A stretch of 64,000 nt of DNA from Cichorium intybus (GCA_023525715.1 CM042016.1:83972382-84036381); one strand, 5' to 3'. Shown: positions 1 through 12,188, counted from the first letter of the stretch. The notes: a model not told the origin generated them from the sequence alone. A program made the numbers and translations.

Positions 1-12
1 TGCTGTTCACAG

Positions 13-1062
13 ATGATGTGGGCTGCTGATTTTGACGAATCATTGGCTTTCAATTTAGAAAACAGTTGTCCCGAACTTCTAGTCCTACAAATCCCACGTG
101 AATCATCAACTTCAACCACACGAGACGAAATTACCGAAAATGAAAATAATGGTTCAAAAAACGGTGGATCAGAAGCAAAATCTGGAAATTTAGAGCGCTC
201 AAATTCCGAAAATAATAACGGAATAAAGTCTACTTTAAACCATCCTTTTTGTGGATTGACAAAAAGCTTGTGGTCAAAAAATGACCGTTTTCAAATATGC
301 ACGATAATATCATCAACAAGGAACGGTGATGATGAATTGCCTATTTTCTGTGTAGCTGCAATTCTTATTCTCAATCGCCATAAAATCATGCGAGAAACAC
401 GTTCGATTGATGATTTGATAAAGGTACACGGATTATATATTTTTTTCTAAACGCAAGAAATAGCAACGTACTTTCATTTACTTGTGAATTATAGCATCAT
501 AGTATTTATTTCTTTCTATTATAGCATTGTACTTTCATTTTTTTTTTCTTATTAAAAGCATTGTAAAGAAATGAAAGTAGGATGCTATAATAAACAGATT
601 ACTAGAGATATATTGTTATTTCTTACATGTAACTCTTTACTTTATGTTGATACACATGATATATTCTTATTTCTTATGATGCAGATATTCAATGACAATA
701 TGCTGAAGATTAGGGTTAAGAGATGCATACGTACAGCTATTAAACTCCGAAAGAAATACTTCTACAAGGTCTAAACATATAATTACATATTTAAATTCAT
801 CTTTTTTTTTTTTTTTTTTTTTTCTAATTCACATTGCACTTCTTTTTGATTTCGTGTAAAAATATAATAATAAATATGACGGGGGAATCTCTTGTTATGA
901 CGTTTATAAATTAATAATGTAGTTTTGCGTTTTATCCATTTTTTAGCAGTACTTTATAGATAATGTTTTTAACTTTTTATAATATTATTTTTTTTGACAC
1001 GATTCTTTGATGTAATCCAGCTGATCAAGAATCGAAGCCCATCTGCTACCCATGATGACTAG
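13..1062 (+). CDS. TBC-domain Rab GTPase-activating protein, 3' end (last three exons)
   Basis: This is the C-terminal part of a Rab-GAP of the TBC family, which stimulates GTP hydrolysis on Rab GTPases in membrane traffic. Exons are 13-423, 685-768 and 1021-1062. Introns are 424-684 and 769-1020, all GT-AG and phase 0. The first exon follows an acceptor CAG at 10-12, and its MMWAADFDESLA start matches the last helices of plant TBC domains. A Ser/Asn/Glu-rich insert follows, then the conserved stretch FCVAAILILNRHKI. Exon 2 gives IFNDNMLKIRVKRCIRTAIK, and exon 3 gives a short tail ending SATHDD and TAG. The catalytic Arg- and Gln-finger motifs lie upstream, outside the window. Family membership is clear; the exact orthologue and target Rab cannot be told from this end. 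Confidence 0.82.
448..620. repeat. MITE copy in TBC intron 1 (GCAAGAAATAGCAA family)
   Basis: The left end, CTAAACGCAAGAAATAGCAA, is followed by the inverted words TACTTTCATTT and AAATGAAAGTA, with GCATTGTA and ATGCTATAAT in between. The same terminal words recur near 2.3, 3.7, 19.1 and 21.2 kb. It sits entirely inside the 424-684 intron. No transposase is present, so it is read as a non-autonomous DNA-element copy. The right border is approximate. Confidence 0.5.
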
Positions 1063-2305
1063 TTTGTGATGCTTCAAAATTTGTGATTAAAGATTTTACA
1101 TTTTTCTTATATTGAAGGCGTTCATAGCAATGTGCTTATGCCATTTCAACAGTCATCAAGTTCGTTTAAAAATCGCTCGATTTTTAGTAAAGGTACTTTT
1201 TATTTTGTTATGCATGAGACATTACATTCCATGATCATATTTTGTTTGTATGTAGGCGATGAAATAAATTTTCATATGATTTTTTATATTTTATGTAGAT
1301 ACAATATTGTATACTTTTAAGTTTTTATTTACAAAAAATAAAAATATTAAACAAAATAAAAGCTCATTAAAACCTAGATAAGATTATAATAAAAATCATA
1401 TATTCTAACTATTTTTCTAGAATTAAATCTGTAGTTTTATTAAAGTAGTGAAATCTTCTACAAAGAATGAGTCATTGCATTTTATGATCATGTTTTGTTG
1501 GCTGTAGGAATAATAAGAATTTTTATATGAACTTATGTAAATAGAAGGTTTAATTTAGCTCTACTTTGTATATTATTTAATTATAATTATAAATTTATTT
1601 AGATAAAAAGTTAAAACATAATAAAACTCCATATAACTTGAATACGAATATAATAAAAAAATTATTTTCTACTATTTTGAGAAAGAAAAATTGCAGCTTA
1701 ATCAAATTTTAGAAATTTATATAAAAAACTGTCGTTAAAAGCTACATAAATAAAAAATGTGCAAATTTTCATTTCAGATTCCAAATCCTTACAAAAAATT
1801 CTACGGACCCCTTAACAAATTTTATAATATATTTTATGGTACTATAGTGTTGATTCTTTTTTACTTAATGGACTTAACAGGGGTAAAATAAAATCTGGTA
1901 AGCTACTTTTGACTTAATTAAAAAATAATGACTTAATAGAGAGTCGACAAAATTTCCCTTAAGTCCCAACTTTTTTTACAAATTTCCCTTAATTTATTTT
2001 TCCCTTTCATTTTCTCAATTATTTATAAACATCTTTTATTCTGTTTTGTTTGATTTTCAGGATTATGAATTGGAGCCATAAAATGTAGTCAAAGGCTGAT
2101 AATGGGTACATCTTGCAGGTTAGAAGAACACAGTCTCTTTATTTGTGTATTGTGTTCAAACATCTTTATATTTTTGAGCCAATTATACAAGTTTTCACAT
2201 TTAGATTCCATACAAAACTTGTAAACTTAGAATCAAAGAACTCATTGCAATTCTTGCTTTTCAATAGAGGAATAGATTTTAATTCTTTTTTTTTTTCTAT
2301 CGACG
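1063..2305. other. AT-rich intergenic DNA between TBC gene and peroxidase
   Basis: This stretch holds only short, low-complexity reading frames, T- and A-runs and no recognisable protein or RNA gene. It should contain the 3' UTR and polyadenylation region of the TBC gene just after 1062. Confidence 0.6.
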
Positions 2306-2490
2306 ACTAAAAGCAAAAAAAAATAGCAACATACTTTCATTTCTTCCTATTACAACATTCTACTTTGAAAAAATATACCCGATTTTAGCAAGGGCATCTA
2401 AATACAAAGCAATTTTCACTGCTAGTAATAAAAAGAAATGAAAATACAAATAAATGAAAGTACCTTGCTATCTCTTGCATTTAGCACAAT
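2306..2490. repeat. MITE copy downstream of peroxidase (GCAAGAAATAGCAA family)
   Basis: The left end (ACTAAAAGC...ATAGCAACATACTTTCATTT) and the right end (AAATGAAAGTACCTTGCTAT then TCTTGCATTTAGC) are inverted complements over roughly 35 bp. The element is about 180 bp with no coding content. It lies just beyond the peroxidase stop codon, so it probably falls in or beside the 3' UTR. Confidence 0.6.
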
Positions 2491-2546
2491 TATTAATAAT
2501 AAACTGACAACGTTGTCCCATAAAGAAGATAAATATATTAGTCAAA

Positions 2547-4964
2547 CTACTTGTTGACCATTCGGCAATTGACTCGAATTTGACCCTTGGTTCCCGTAAG
2601 GACCTTGAGCCCGCCCATTCGGCTCATTGAAAAGGCGAACCCGAGCTTGAAATCTTCAAGCGATGCTGCGTACTCGTCGGTTAGCTCATGGGTATCTTCG
2701 CCGTATATTAGCTGTTGGTCAATTCCTAGAACAGATTTATTGTCCAACACTCGGGAATAGTAGGAGTTGGTGAACTTGTGGGTAGGGTTACTTGGGTTTA
2801 AGTTTATGAGTGGGTTAGGTTGACCGAGTTTGACTTTCTGAGGGCATTCGGCCCGCAAGTAAGTTAGAGTAGATGGTTCCATACTAGGGTCGGGTTTCCC
2901 GGTGTTGTTGAAATTGTAGAGGCGGTCGAGGATGTTACTGCATCGAACTCGGCCCATCATATGTGCTCCTAAAAGTAGAAAGATACGAAAATGAGAAAAA
3001 GTTGGAATTCGATAGTTGTACTGCGTTTGATGTGCATTGGACGGAGACGATGTCAATGAGACAAAAATTGTAATTCTTTTGTCTTACCCAAAAAGGTTGA
3101 ACAAGGTGGGACACGGACTCGCTCTCAATCTTTCGTTTTTGCAAAAGACGTAAATGCCCTTTGGATCATCATCATAAAAAATAGCCCTAGAAAGCTTGTC
3201 GTGTCTTGTCTAGTCTTATCATATTTAACAAACACAACCTTCGGTTGTGTTTGTTACTTAACTAGACTCGACAAGCTTTTCAGGGCTATTTTCGATGATA
3301 AGAATCCAGATGGCATTTACGTCTTTTGCAAAAACGAAAGATTGAGGACAAGTCCGTGTCCCACCTCGTTCAACCTTTTTGGGTAGGACATAAGAATTGC
3401 AAATTTTATCCCATTGACACGAGTCTCGGTCTCAATCCAATGTATGCTAAACATAGTACAACCACTAAGAGACTTGTATGGATGCTTACCTAGGAGAGTA
3501 ACCATATCTTGCAAATCTAAGCCTTTAGATTCAAAATATGCCAAAGTCGATTCCCAAGACATGGAAGGCGAGGGGAAGTCTACCCACGCTGCATTTGATT
3601 CGAGTCCATCCCTTCTCCCCAAGAAAACCGGATACGATGGCCCACCTGACTGTTCAAATTTACCCACACGTTAACTTTCGATATATGATTCTGTATACAC
3701 AAATAAATGAAAGCACATTGCTATTTTTCACATTTAACCCTTTTAATTTACGAGTACTTACAAAATACACGGCATCCCTAGCTGCAATATTGAGAATATC
3801 GGCACACGAGACCGCTCCTGGGCACCGTGCTTCCAAGACTTGCTTGATTTTGTCGATAAGCACAAACGCGGCTAGCCCTCGGGCTTTCGATGACGTCTTC
3901 TCTGTGTTTGGTCCGTCTAGTAGAATCGACGCATCACAACCCTATTATTTTGTCTCCAATTAGCTCTCGTTTTTAAAACCCGAAAAAAAAAATCTACTTT
4001 TGGTTTCGAGAGTTCAAACTCGTTAAAATCAAACAATAATATTCTAAAACCAAGAAAAAATTATAACCTGATTTAAAATTTTATTTTTTCCTAGACAAAA
4101 TATTGTAAGTGTACAATTTCCAAGTGAGAAACGTGTTGACTCATCCACAAAACAAGCCTTCTTTCGCTCCTTCCATCAAAATACGTTATCTACTCATTAA
4201 TGCCTCTCAAGTTTTCTTCTTTTAGTAATAAAAAACCGTTCTAATAAATTATTCATATTTAAATCTCAAAGTATCTGTCGTTTTATCTTTAAAAGACTTG
4301 TGACGGTTGACGTAATCTTAAAGTTATAAAATTCATCTCGTAATTTATCAAACAACTATTGTAGAAATTACATCTAAGAGACTAAGACTCCATCAATCTA
4401 TATGTTATCATCATAATATAGCTATAAGAGAACATTAGAACACACATATCTATGAAGATGTATGTTTATATACATACATGCATGTATTTATACGAATATA
4501 ATCATAAATATGTATGTACGTATGCTTATTATGTTTGTATGTGTATGTAAACTATATATAGATTACACACATATATGTATGTGCAAACATATGTTCAAAG
4601 AAAACATGCATGCATACATACATACATACATACATACATACATTCACTGAATCACAAAAAGTGCTTAATTTGAAGAAAATGTGTTTGAGAGATAAAGAGA
4701 AGAACATACATTGACCATGCAATCGGCATAGAGCAACTTGATGAGCTTTGGAGCAACCGTCTTATCATTCGCGTATACAAGCTGAACTTGATGCCTAACA
4801 AACGGCTCCACATTCGCACACGTATTGTGTACTTTATAAAAATGGCGAATTAATGGTGCCGCCTCAGGCGGCATCCCTATTGCCGCCTGACCGCCACCAA
4901 CCATCATCCCTAATGCAACCAATGCGAGGATGGAAAAACTCACCAACCCTTGTTCTCTCATCAT
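2547..4964 (-). CDS. Class III (secretory) peroxidase with altered distal haem site
   Basis: The gene has four exons on the minus strand: 4964-4710, 3941-3762, 3649-3490 and 2968-2547, with GT-AG introns. This predicts about 338 residues, normal for the family, with the classic plant intron positions. The chosen start (4964) gives a signal peptide, MMREQGLVSFSILALVALG. An in-frame ATG at 5015 would lengthen it. Proximal haem ligand motif GAHMMGRVRC, structural cysteines and the C-terminal VLTGTKGQIRVNC motif are present. The distal motif, normally R-x-x-F-H-D-C, reads KLLYADC, so the catalytic Arg is Lys and the distal His is Ala. This resembles the minor plant lineage that includes Arabidopsis peroxidase 26, recalled and not checked. 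A secreted protein with weak or no classical peroxidase activity is the inference. Confidence 0.85.
3043..3425. repeat. Fold-back (long inverted repeat) in peroxidase intron 3
   Basis: Two arms of about 170-185 bp, roughly 3043-3225 and 3237-3425, are reverse complements with only scattered mismatches. Shared blocks include ACCCAAAAAGGTTGAAC, TCTTTCGTTTTTGCAAAAGACG and AATAGCCCT. The centre is a tight palindrome, ACAACCTTCGGTTGT, with a four-base loop. A transcript would form one near-continuous hairpin, like a young fold-back MITE or a hairpin small-RNA precursor. Confidence 0.8.
3690..3745. repeat. Partial MITE end in peroxidase intron 2
   Basis: ATAAATGAAAGCACATTGCT then ATTTTTCACATTTAACCC matches the right terminus of the GCAAGAAATAGCAA MITE family. 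No matching left end is visible in the 112-bp intron (3650-3761), so this is a fragment or solo end. Confidence 0.45.
4606..4644. repeat. (CATA)n microsatellite in peroxidase intron 1
   Basis: About eight tandem CATA units follow a GCATGCATG run inside the first peroxidase intron (3942-4709). Confidence 0.85.
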
Positions 4965-5022
4965 CTTTTTAGTAATCTCAATTGCAAAAAGCGATATGAA
5001 TGTCATTGGAAACATGCTACCA

Positions 5023-5037
5023 TGTATATATAATATA
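5023..5037 (-). promoter_or_regulatory. Candidate TATA region of the peroxidase gene
   Basis: On the minus strand ATATATATTATATATAC lies about 60 bp upstream of the chosen ATG at 4964, a normal plant TATA distance. If this is the TATA box, transcription starts close to or beyond 5000, which favours the 4964 start over 5015. The AT-rich surroundings make chance occurrence possible. Confidence 0.4.
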
Positions 5038-5333
5038 TATGTGGGTCTCCTTGCTTACTAAGAAAGAAAATACGTATATTATTCTTCTGTCATGTTGTTT
5101 TTTAAAATTGGATAAATTGTGTCTTAAGTATATCGTATCATATTTCAAGAGACTTCAAGAGACTTGGTATGGCTCAAGTAAAAATGGATAGATTAGATAA
5201 CGGGAAATAGATGGATGAAATAATTTTTTTTCTTAAAAACAGTTTGTAAATTTTAAAAGTTTTACAGCATGCAGAGTTTTAACTTTTAACAGTTAGTCAC
5301 GGTTTTTGAGGTTCGGTAATATATGATGCGTCA

Positions 5334-5955
5334 GATCATCTCTAATCCATCTTTATATTTTACCTCAAATTTAGAGTAAAAAATAGTGTAAAAAGTAGTC
5401 TATCTTCAACTCAACTCCATTTTTTATACCATTTTATCTCAAAAGGTATATTCATGTTATATTCTATTTCTTCCATTTACATAAATTGTCAAAACCATCC
5501 ATTCTATTTTTTAGCTTTTAATAAATAAGTATTTTGTCATTTTATCGTAATAATATTCTAAATTATATTATAACAAACTTATAACAAAGTAAATTAGTCG
5601 TATATGTATTAACATGCTTTAATTTTTTTTAAGTATACGTAAACTTTTATATGAATTTGATACATAAATATTAAAATTTATAATTAGAATTAGTTGATAT
5701 CATTTAATATATAACATTATATTTTAACTATGATTATTAAATTTAAATTGAAACTAAAAATGTATAAAATAAAAAAGAGGGACTAAAAATGATGAAACTT
5801 TCACTCTATTTTTTGTGCAAATGAATAGTATTACTCCATATTTAAAGTAATACTATTCATATACTAAAAAATAGGATGAGTTATAGAGGTGAGTTAGAGA
5901 GATATAAGTTTGAAAATGAAGTAAAATCTATATTTAGAGGTGGGTTGGAGATGCT
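5334..5955. repeat. MITE-like element with imperfect terminal inverted repeats
   Basis: The left end CATCTCTAATCCATCTTTAT is mirrored by the right end, whose reverse complement begins CATCTCCAACCCACCTCTAA. Internal inverted words (ACTCCATTTTTTATACC and ACTCTATTTTTTGTGC) support a single unit of about 620 bp. CATCTCCAACCC-type termini are common among plant non-autonomous DNA elements. No transposase is present. Confidence 0.6.
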
Positions 5956-6539
5956 TTCCGAGTATTAAAAAACATAATAATACCGTAAGTAATAACCATT
6001 CAACCATATAATAATTTTACAAATTATTTCATTAAGAAGATTTAAAATAATTAACTTGTAAATACATAATATAATAACTATCTTTAAAGTTTAATAACCA
6101 AGTTAAAATGAAATAAAAGATATTTTTATTTGTTATAGTTTTCCAATAATCGATATACAACTATTATGCTTAATATCTACTCTACTTAACCGACAATGCC
6201 AAGTTAGTAAATTTATAATCCTAAATTTTTGCTAGTTGACTTTCTAAGTTAAATACAAAAATCATTTTCACACTACATTCTTCAAGAAAAAGTTAATGTT
6301 ACACGTATTTCTGAGTAAAATAGATAAAAAAACGTACAAAACCTATCTAACATAGAACATGACTTTCAAAATTTTGAATATCTACTTCTACTCTTGCAAT
6401 GAAAGTCTTTGTCCAAGTCGTTATTAATTGGAAGGCTTAATAATTACCCTTAACCAAACGTATCGCATGATACCTTTCTCATGTATACAATAACTCATAA
6501 TTTTCAGTTTAAGCTATGTGAGTTCATGGTTTTCAAGTC
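5956..6539. other. AT-rich intergenic DNA, nothing recognised
   Basis: No coding region, RNA gene or clear repeat border was seen here. Confidence 0.5.
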
Positions 6540-7180
6540 AAATACCACACGTAGAATCGTAAAACATGCTTTATACAAAACAGGTCATAACTCATAAATT
6601 CCATAACATTAGAGTAACATCCACGATAATCCATTATTTGCTCTTTCGAATAAAACCAACATACGTCATTATTCGAAAAACATGTTATGTATGTGAACAT
6701 AAAGCTTGTAAGTGCATTTACACAATACATAATTATGAGTTTTAATTATGTAAATGTTTAAATTCGTAAGGGCAACCCTCTCAATTCGTGTTTGTAACTA
6801 TTTTGTTCTAGTTTCTTGCTAGTTACAATATTTTTCCGCCGTTCAAAAAGAAAGCCGAACCATTCTTTCATGATCAATATATGTTGCTTATGACAAACAT
6901 TAAGACTCTTGAGGCCAATCATATTTATACAAAATTTCTTAATAAAGGACGGTTGAAAAACCTACAACTTTAAAATAACACAAAAACCTATCTTTGCTAC
7001 AAGATGTTTAAAATACACTTCAAATTCGAAGTTAAACAATAAACCATATGCCTAGAACTGGCCAATAGAGAGATCTCACAACTTAGATTATAGTTAAAGT
7101 AATGATTTCATAAATCTAGGATTATTTTGGTAACTCTATAGAAACCAAAGACATTGAATCACATAAAAAATGTAAATGTA
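6540..7180. repeat. Tandem duplication, copy A
   Basis: Diverged but collinear with copy B, which is 7700-7856 continuing at 12465-13170 after removal of the Copia insertion. Matching landmarks are AACATAAAGCTTGTAAG, TATTTTGTTCTAG, TTCTTTCATGA, TTATGACAAACA and AAATTTCTTAATAAA. Neither copy codes for a recognisable protein. Confidence 0.7.
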
Positions 7181-7327
7181 AGTTCTAAATATTTTTTTAG
7201 AAGTATAAATATATATTTTTGTGTTTCTAGAAGTATAAAACACGTTTTCAGAAGTATATATGCGTATTTGTATGTTTTTAGAAGTATATACGTTGTTTTA
7301 AAAGTATAATAATGGTAGCATTTGAAC

Positions 7328-7560
7328 AGTAGGGATGTAAACGGTTCCGAAACCTAAAAAACCGATAACCGAATAAGCAAGGAAATGAGGATCGGAACCG
7401 GGCCGAACTCCCCCTATCCGGTTCCGGTTCGTTTTTTTTAGTCCACACTCTCGCCCTTAGTTCCGGAACCGAAATAACTGGTAACCGAATAAGCAATTAA
7501 TCTAGGACCAGAATCTTTTGAACATCCTGTATCCGGTTCTAACCGGTTCTGGTTTATTAC
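7328..7560. repeat. hAT-like terminal/subterminal fragment
   Basis: Starts TAGGGATGTAAACGGTTCCG and is dense in GGTTCCG/CGGTTC words on both strands. This resembles hAT-superfamily ends, where transposase binds clustered subterminal repeats. No second terminus or transposase was found, so a truncated non-autonomous element is likely. Confidence 0.4.
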
Positions 7561-7699
7561 CTTCCTGAGTCATTACATAATGTCACGTGTACGCCAAGTC
7601 AGTTGTAACCTACAACAACCGATAATGAGAGTAATATGTGAACACTTCAAATAAGTTCGGTCATATGTATATAGAAAGAAAAATTACCCGAATATGAAC

Positions 7700-7856
7700 A
7701 AACACAAAATATAGATAACCTAATAAGTCATTTTCCCTAAAAAAAATTAGGTCACAAGTTTCCATAGCATCAACGTAACATTAAAGTATAATTCATTATT
7801 GATACGTTATTATCCCAAAACACGTAATGTGAATATAAAGCTTGTAAGCACATTTA
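7700..7856. repeat. Tandem duplication, copy B, left part
   Basis: Matches copy A up to TAAAGCTTGTAAGCACATTTA, where the Copia element at 7857 interrupts it. The last five bases, ATTTA (7852-7856), are the target-site duplication. The copy resumes at 12465. Confidence 0.7.
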
Positions 7857-8003
7857 TGCTAGAGTACGTATCTTCCCATAATTGAAATAAACTTGAGCAA
7901 TATATACAATTCCCTTTGGGCCGATACATACAAACAAATACACATGGGCTAACATAAGAATGGGCTAATATACATAATACATACACACACGTATCTGCTA
8001 ACA
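7857..8003 (-). repeat. 3' LTR of Copia copy A
   Basis: 147 bp; in element sense it runs from TGTTAGCAGATACG to CTCTAGCA. It differs from the 5' LTR by a short deletion and a few bases. Confidence 0.93.
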
Positions 8004-8013
8004 TCCCCCCGCA
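8004..8013 (-). other. Polypurine tract of Copia copy A
   Basis: On the minus strand TGCGGGGGGA directly abuts the TG of the 3' LTR, the expected primer site for plus-strand synthesis. Confidence 0.8.
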
Positions 8014-8029
8014 GTTTGATCGGGAGGTG

Positions 8030-11000
8030 AATTCCGAACGTTCAAACTGGATTTGAAGTCGTTGAAAAGCGTCGTCGGAAGACCTTTGGTGAAGATGTCG
8101 GCATACTAAGCAGATGATGGGACATGAAACACTCGAACAGTGCCATGAGCAACCAAGTCACGAACAAAATGAATGTCAATCTCTATATGTTTCGTGTGTT
8201 GGTGCTGAACTAGGTTCGATGTCATATAATGGAACTGATGTTGTCACAATAGACAATAGTGGCCTTGGTAGGTGGACATCAAAGTTCGCGAAGCAAGTTA
8301 CGAACCCAGCATATCTCGGCAACGACATTTGCCATGCCTCGGTACTCTGCCTCTGCACTGGACCGCGAGATGATGCCCTGCCGTTTAGACGACTAAGAGA
8401 TGAGATTGTCACCGAGAAATACACAATAGCCCGAGGTCGAGCGACGAGAGACTGGGCAGCCACCCTAGTCGGCATCTGAGTAAGCACGAAGATCATACGC
8501 GGGGGAAGCGTAGAGCTGCAAACCATGATCCAATGTGCCTCTGAGATAGCGCAGAATGCGCTTAAGAGCATGCAGGTGAGGCTCCCGAGGATCGTGCATG
8601 AACAAATAAATTTGCTGAACCGCAAATGCAATGTACGGTCGGGTGAAGGTAAGGTACTGTAGTGCTCCGGCAAGGCTGCGATACATGAAAGGGTCAGCAA
8701 CAGGGGGTCCATTCGCATCCAGCTTATGGGTGGTCTCGGCAGGTGTGCGAGCCGAGTTGCACTGAGACATATGTGCACGCTCAAGGATCTCAGAGGTATA
8801 TTTGCACTGTGTGAGGAAAAGTCCTTGAGCAGTGCGCGTTGCGGAGATCCCAAGAAAATAGTTCAAAGCTCCAAGATCTGTCATCGCGAACTCCTGACTG
8901 AGCTGAGCAATGAGGGACTGCAGAAGGGCGGTAGAAGAGGCAGTCAACACAATGTCATCAACATAAAGAAGTAAATAGGCGGTGTCAGATCCGTTATGAT
9001 AAATAAACAGGGACGAGTCCGTAAGACTGTGGTGAAACCTTATATGAAGAGCATGCTGAGCAAATCGCTGATACCAGGCCCGAGGGCTGTTTGAGACCAT
9101 ATAGCCAACGCTGAAGAAGGCAGACATGATCAGGATGCTGAGGGTCATGAAAACCTGGGGGCTTATGTATGTACACAGTCTCCTGAAGGTGACCATGAAG
9201 AAACGCATTCTACACGTCAAGCTGATGAATGGGCCACTCAAGGGATATGGCTAGGCTGAGCACACTACGTATGGTGGCCGGTTTTACAACTGGACTAAAG
9301 GTCTCGTCACAGTCGAACCCCTGCTATTGGCTGCGTCTATTTGCCACAAGTCTAGCTTTGTAGCGGGAAAAAGAACCATCAACATTGAACTTCTGTTTAA
9401 ATAGCCACATGGATTGGACAACGTTCGCCCCCGGAGGGAGAGGTACGAGAACCCAGGTACCATTCGTAATGAGTGCATTATATTCCTCGGTCATGGCTTT
9501 ATGCCAATTTGGATATTTCAAAGCCTGTACATGTGACTTCGGGACAGGGGAAATGGAAGAGGTGTGAAGGTTTAGGTGGTTTACTGATTTTACAATGCCA
9601 TTGCGGGAACGAGTGTGCATATGGTGGGTAGGAGGAGGGGGAGAAGGGGGTGATGGAGGAGAGGGAGGTGGAGACGAAGGCGGGCCTCCACCAGGGGAGG
9701 GTGGTGGTGGGTGTATATCGTCCGCACTAGCGGATAGTGGTGGTGGTGGCTGAAGTATATGGCGGAAGGTAGGGGAGTGATCAGAGGCAAAGAGGAAATC
9801 ATAGGAGGGAAGTTCAATGGGAGTGATTGAGCCATATGGGAAAACCGTCTCGTCAAAAATGACATGATGGGAGATGATGATCTTCCGAGTGGAAAGATCG
9901 TAGCAGTGGAAACTGCGGTGGTAAGCGGGATAACCCAGGAAGATACAAGGAGTGGAGCATGGCTGAAGCTTATATGTGGTGTGAATGTGTGGAAAACATA
10001 GGCAACCGAAAACATGAAGATGATCATAGGTAGGGTGGCGGTGAAAAAGATGATAATGAGGGGGGTGTCGTTGGAAATGGAGACGGAGGACAATAGATTG
10101 AGAAGATGAGCAGCCATATGGAGTGCTTCGGGCCAAAAAGTGGGGGGGGGGGGGGGAGGTGAGAGTGAAAAAGAAGGGCTCGCGTCATATTATTGATAGT
10201 GCGAATCATGCATTCGGAACGACCGTTTTATTGAGATGTATGTGGGCAAGAACAACAAAAGGTGATCCCGTTAGTTGCAAAATTATTATGAAATTGTTGA
10301 TTGTTGTGTTCCCCCACGCCATTATCACACTGATACTGTTTGATTGTGCCGCCAAATTGAGTGTGAGTGAGATTGGAAAAACGTAAAAATTTTGCGAAAG
10401 CGTCAGATTTTTGTCTTAAAGGATATACCCACAAATAATGAGTGAAATGGTCAAGAGACAAAATGTAATATTTCAAACCACCATTGCTAGAAATAGGAGA
10501 AGTCCACAAATCGGAATGAATAAATTCAAAAGGTGCAGAAACATAAGAATCAGACAACGAGACAGATAATCTAGTTTGTTTGCCAAGTTGACACGCATGG
10601 CAAGTTACATTAATTTTTGGTAAACGATAAGAAATATAACTACTAGAAGATAAATGCTTCAAGACTTGGTCGCCTGGGTGACCGAGTCGTTGATGCCAAA
10701 TCGATGGAGAAATGGAGACAAAAGCATGTCTTATGGAGCTTGACATAGGGTAGAGCGGGCCGGAACTATCACAATAGATGAAAGGGCGGCAAGTCTGATA
10801 ATCAAGAATGGTAAAACCATAAGGATCAAAATCGATAGAGCAATTATTATTAGTTGTGAATTTCCTGACAGATATAAGGTTTTTGATAATGCGAGGTGTA
10901 ATGAGAACATTTTGTAGGTAAAGGGGACGATAAATATTGGGAACGGGAAAAGTGGCATGTTCCGAAGTCACTACAGGTATTGCAGAACCGTTACCAACAT

Positions 11001-11630
11001 AAATAGAGCGAGGGTAATGCGTATTACAAATGGAATCGAGTATACCTGAGTCGGCGTGCACATGATCCATCGCTCCGGTGTCCATAACCCAACCACCATT
11101 GGTCGGGTCGTTGAGTGTCATCGTGTTGAATAGCTGCGGGAGACCGGTAGGCTGATCGGAACCGAGCCACGCCCACGGGGGCTGATTTGGGCTGTGAGGG
11201 TGACGAGGGCCTGCTGCCAAGAAGCCCAGCGCCGGTGCTGTTGGGTCCGGCTCTGCCCCAGTGGGCCAGCTGCAGTGAAGATGGATTAGCAGCAGCCTTC
11301 GGTGTGTAATTTGGCTGCGATGAGTGAGAAAAAAATAGCCGACATTGGGGTTTCTCGGTTGGTGTCCAGCAGAAGAAAAAGAGGGGTGAGGGGGTCCACC
11401 ACGTTTTTGGTTCCCCCCTTTGCCACGTTTATTATTTTGATTACCCTTTTGCAATCCGTTTCCACCCCCTCTAGTAAAATTTACGTAAAGCAAAGAATTA
11501 GTGGATGAATGGTGATCATGCGATGGTGTGGAGATAGTAGATTGAAGGCGGGGTTCTTCCATGGCTAACATAGATCGCATCTCAGAAAACGTGGGGAACG
11601 GCTTGGTGAGAGGATGATACGAGCAACACC
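8030..11630 (-). pseudogene. Copia pol (protease-integrase-RT-RNase H), frame-broken
   Basis: The minus strand carries in order a protease site MDTGAMDH (near 11080), the integrase start WHQRLGHPG with CHACQLGKQ and FIHSDLWTS, RT pieces WHKAMTEEYNAL and LLLYVDDIVL, and RNase H (YSDAD near 8470). Conserved pieces fall in different frames at 11634/11580, about 10230/10136, 9324/9241 and about 8470, so at least four frameshifts or indels break the polyprotein. Between integrase and RT is a Pro-rich linker (9600-9730). An 18-base G run near 10141-10158 marks one frame break. It would encode enzymes for cDNA synthesis and integration if intact. Confidence 0.88.
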
Positions 11631-11633
11631 TTC

Positions 11634-12188
11634 CTATTTATTAGAAAGGCCGTTGATGGCATAAGTGACGAGATTACGTTCTTTGCCAGGTTCTCCAAGC
11701 TCGGCAAGTAAATCTCCAAGCTTTTTGACTTTTTCACAATAGTCATGGATCGAGAGGTCCCCCATGGATATATTTCGGAGCTCGGTTTCCAATTGCATAG
11801 TAGTAGATTCCTTGTTCTCGTAAAAAATAGAGTGAAGGTTGGTCCAAACCTTGCGGGCGTTTGTGTTGGTAGAGTAGGCGGATGTAATAAGCTTTTGAGA
11901 AATCGTTCCGAATATCCAACGTTTCACCATTTTATCGAGCTTATCCCACTCCGGGTCGGATGGAGGCGAGTTCGGTGCATCATAAGTTTCATCAATGTGA
12001 TCCACAAGATCATATGCAATACAATGAGCTCGGAAAAGATCGCTCCACGGTTCGTAATTTCGAGTGTTTAGATCTAGGATGAGAGGGACATAGGTCTTGA
12101 TATTAGTAATCCCGTAAGCTTTATGGGTGGGTCTGTTTGTGGAGTTTTCGCCTGACATTGGAATAGAGAGTATGGAAGAAGAGAGCAA
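11634..12188 (-). pseudogene. Copia gag, truncated by frame break
   Basis: A 184-residue frame matches the copia gag core (UBN2-type): DLNTRNYEPWSDLFRAHC, then a helical region ending LAELGEPGKERNLVTYAING. The likely start is the internal Met of MSGENSTN. The frame stops at 11634, and gag homology resumes in the next frame from 11580 with a Gly/Arg-rich segment. No CCHC knuckle is obvious. Gag would form the virus-like particle. Confidence 0.85.

Noticed and set aside
11302..12071. Plus-strand frames over Copia copy A, and similar opposite-strand frames over pol of the other elements
   Set aside because: They are antisense shadows of gag-pol with no domain of their own.
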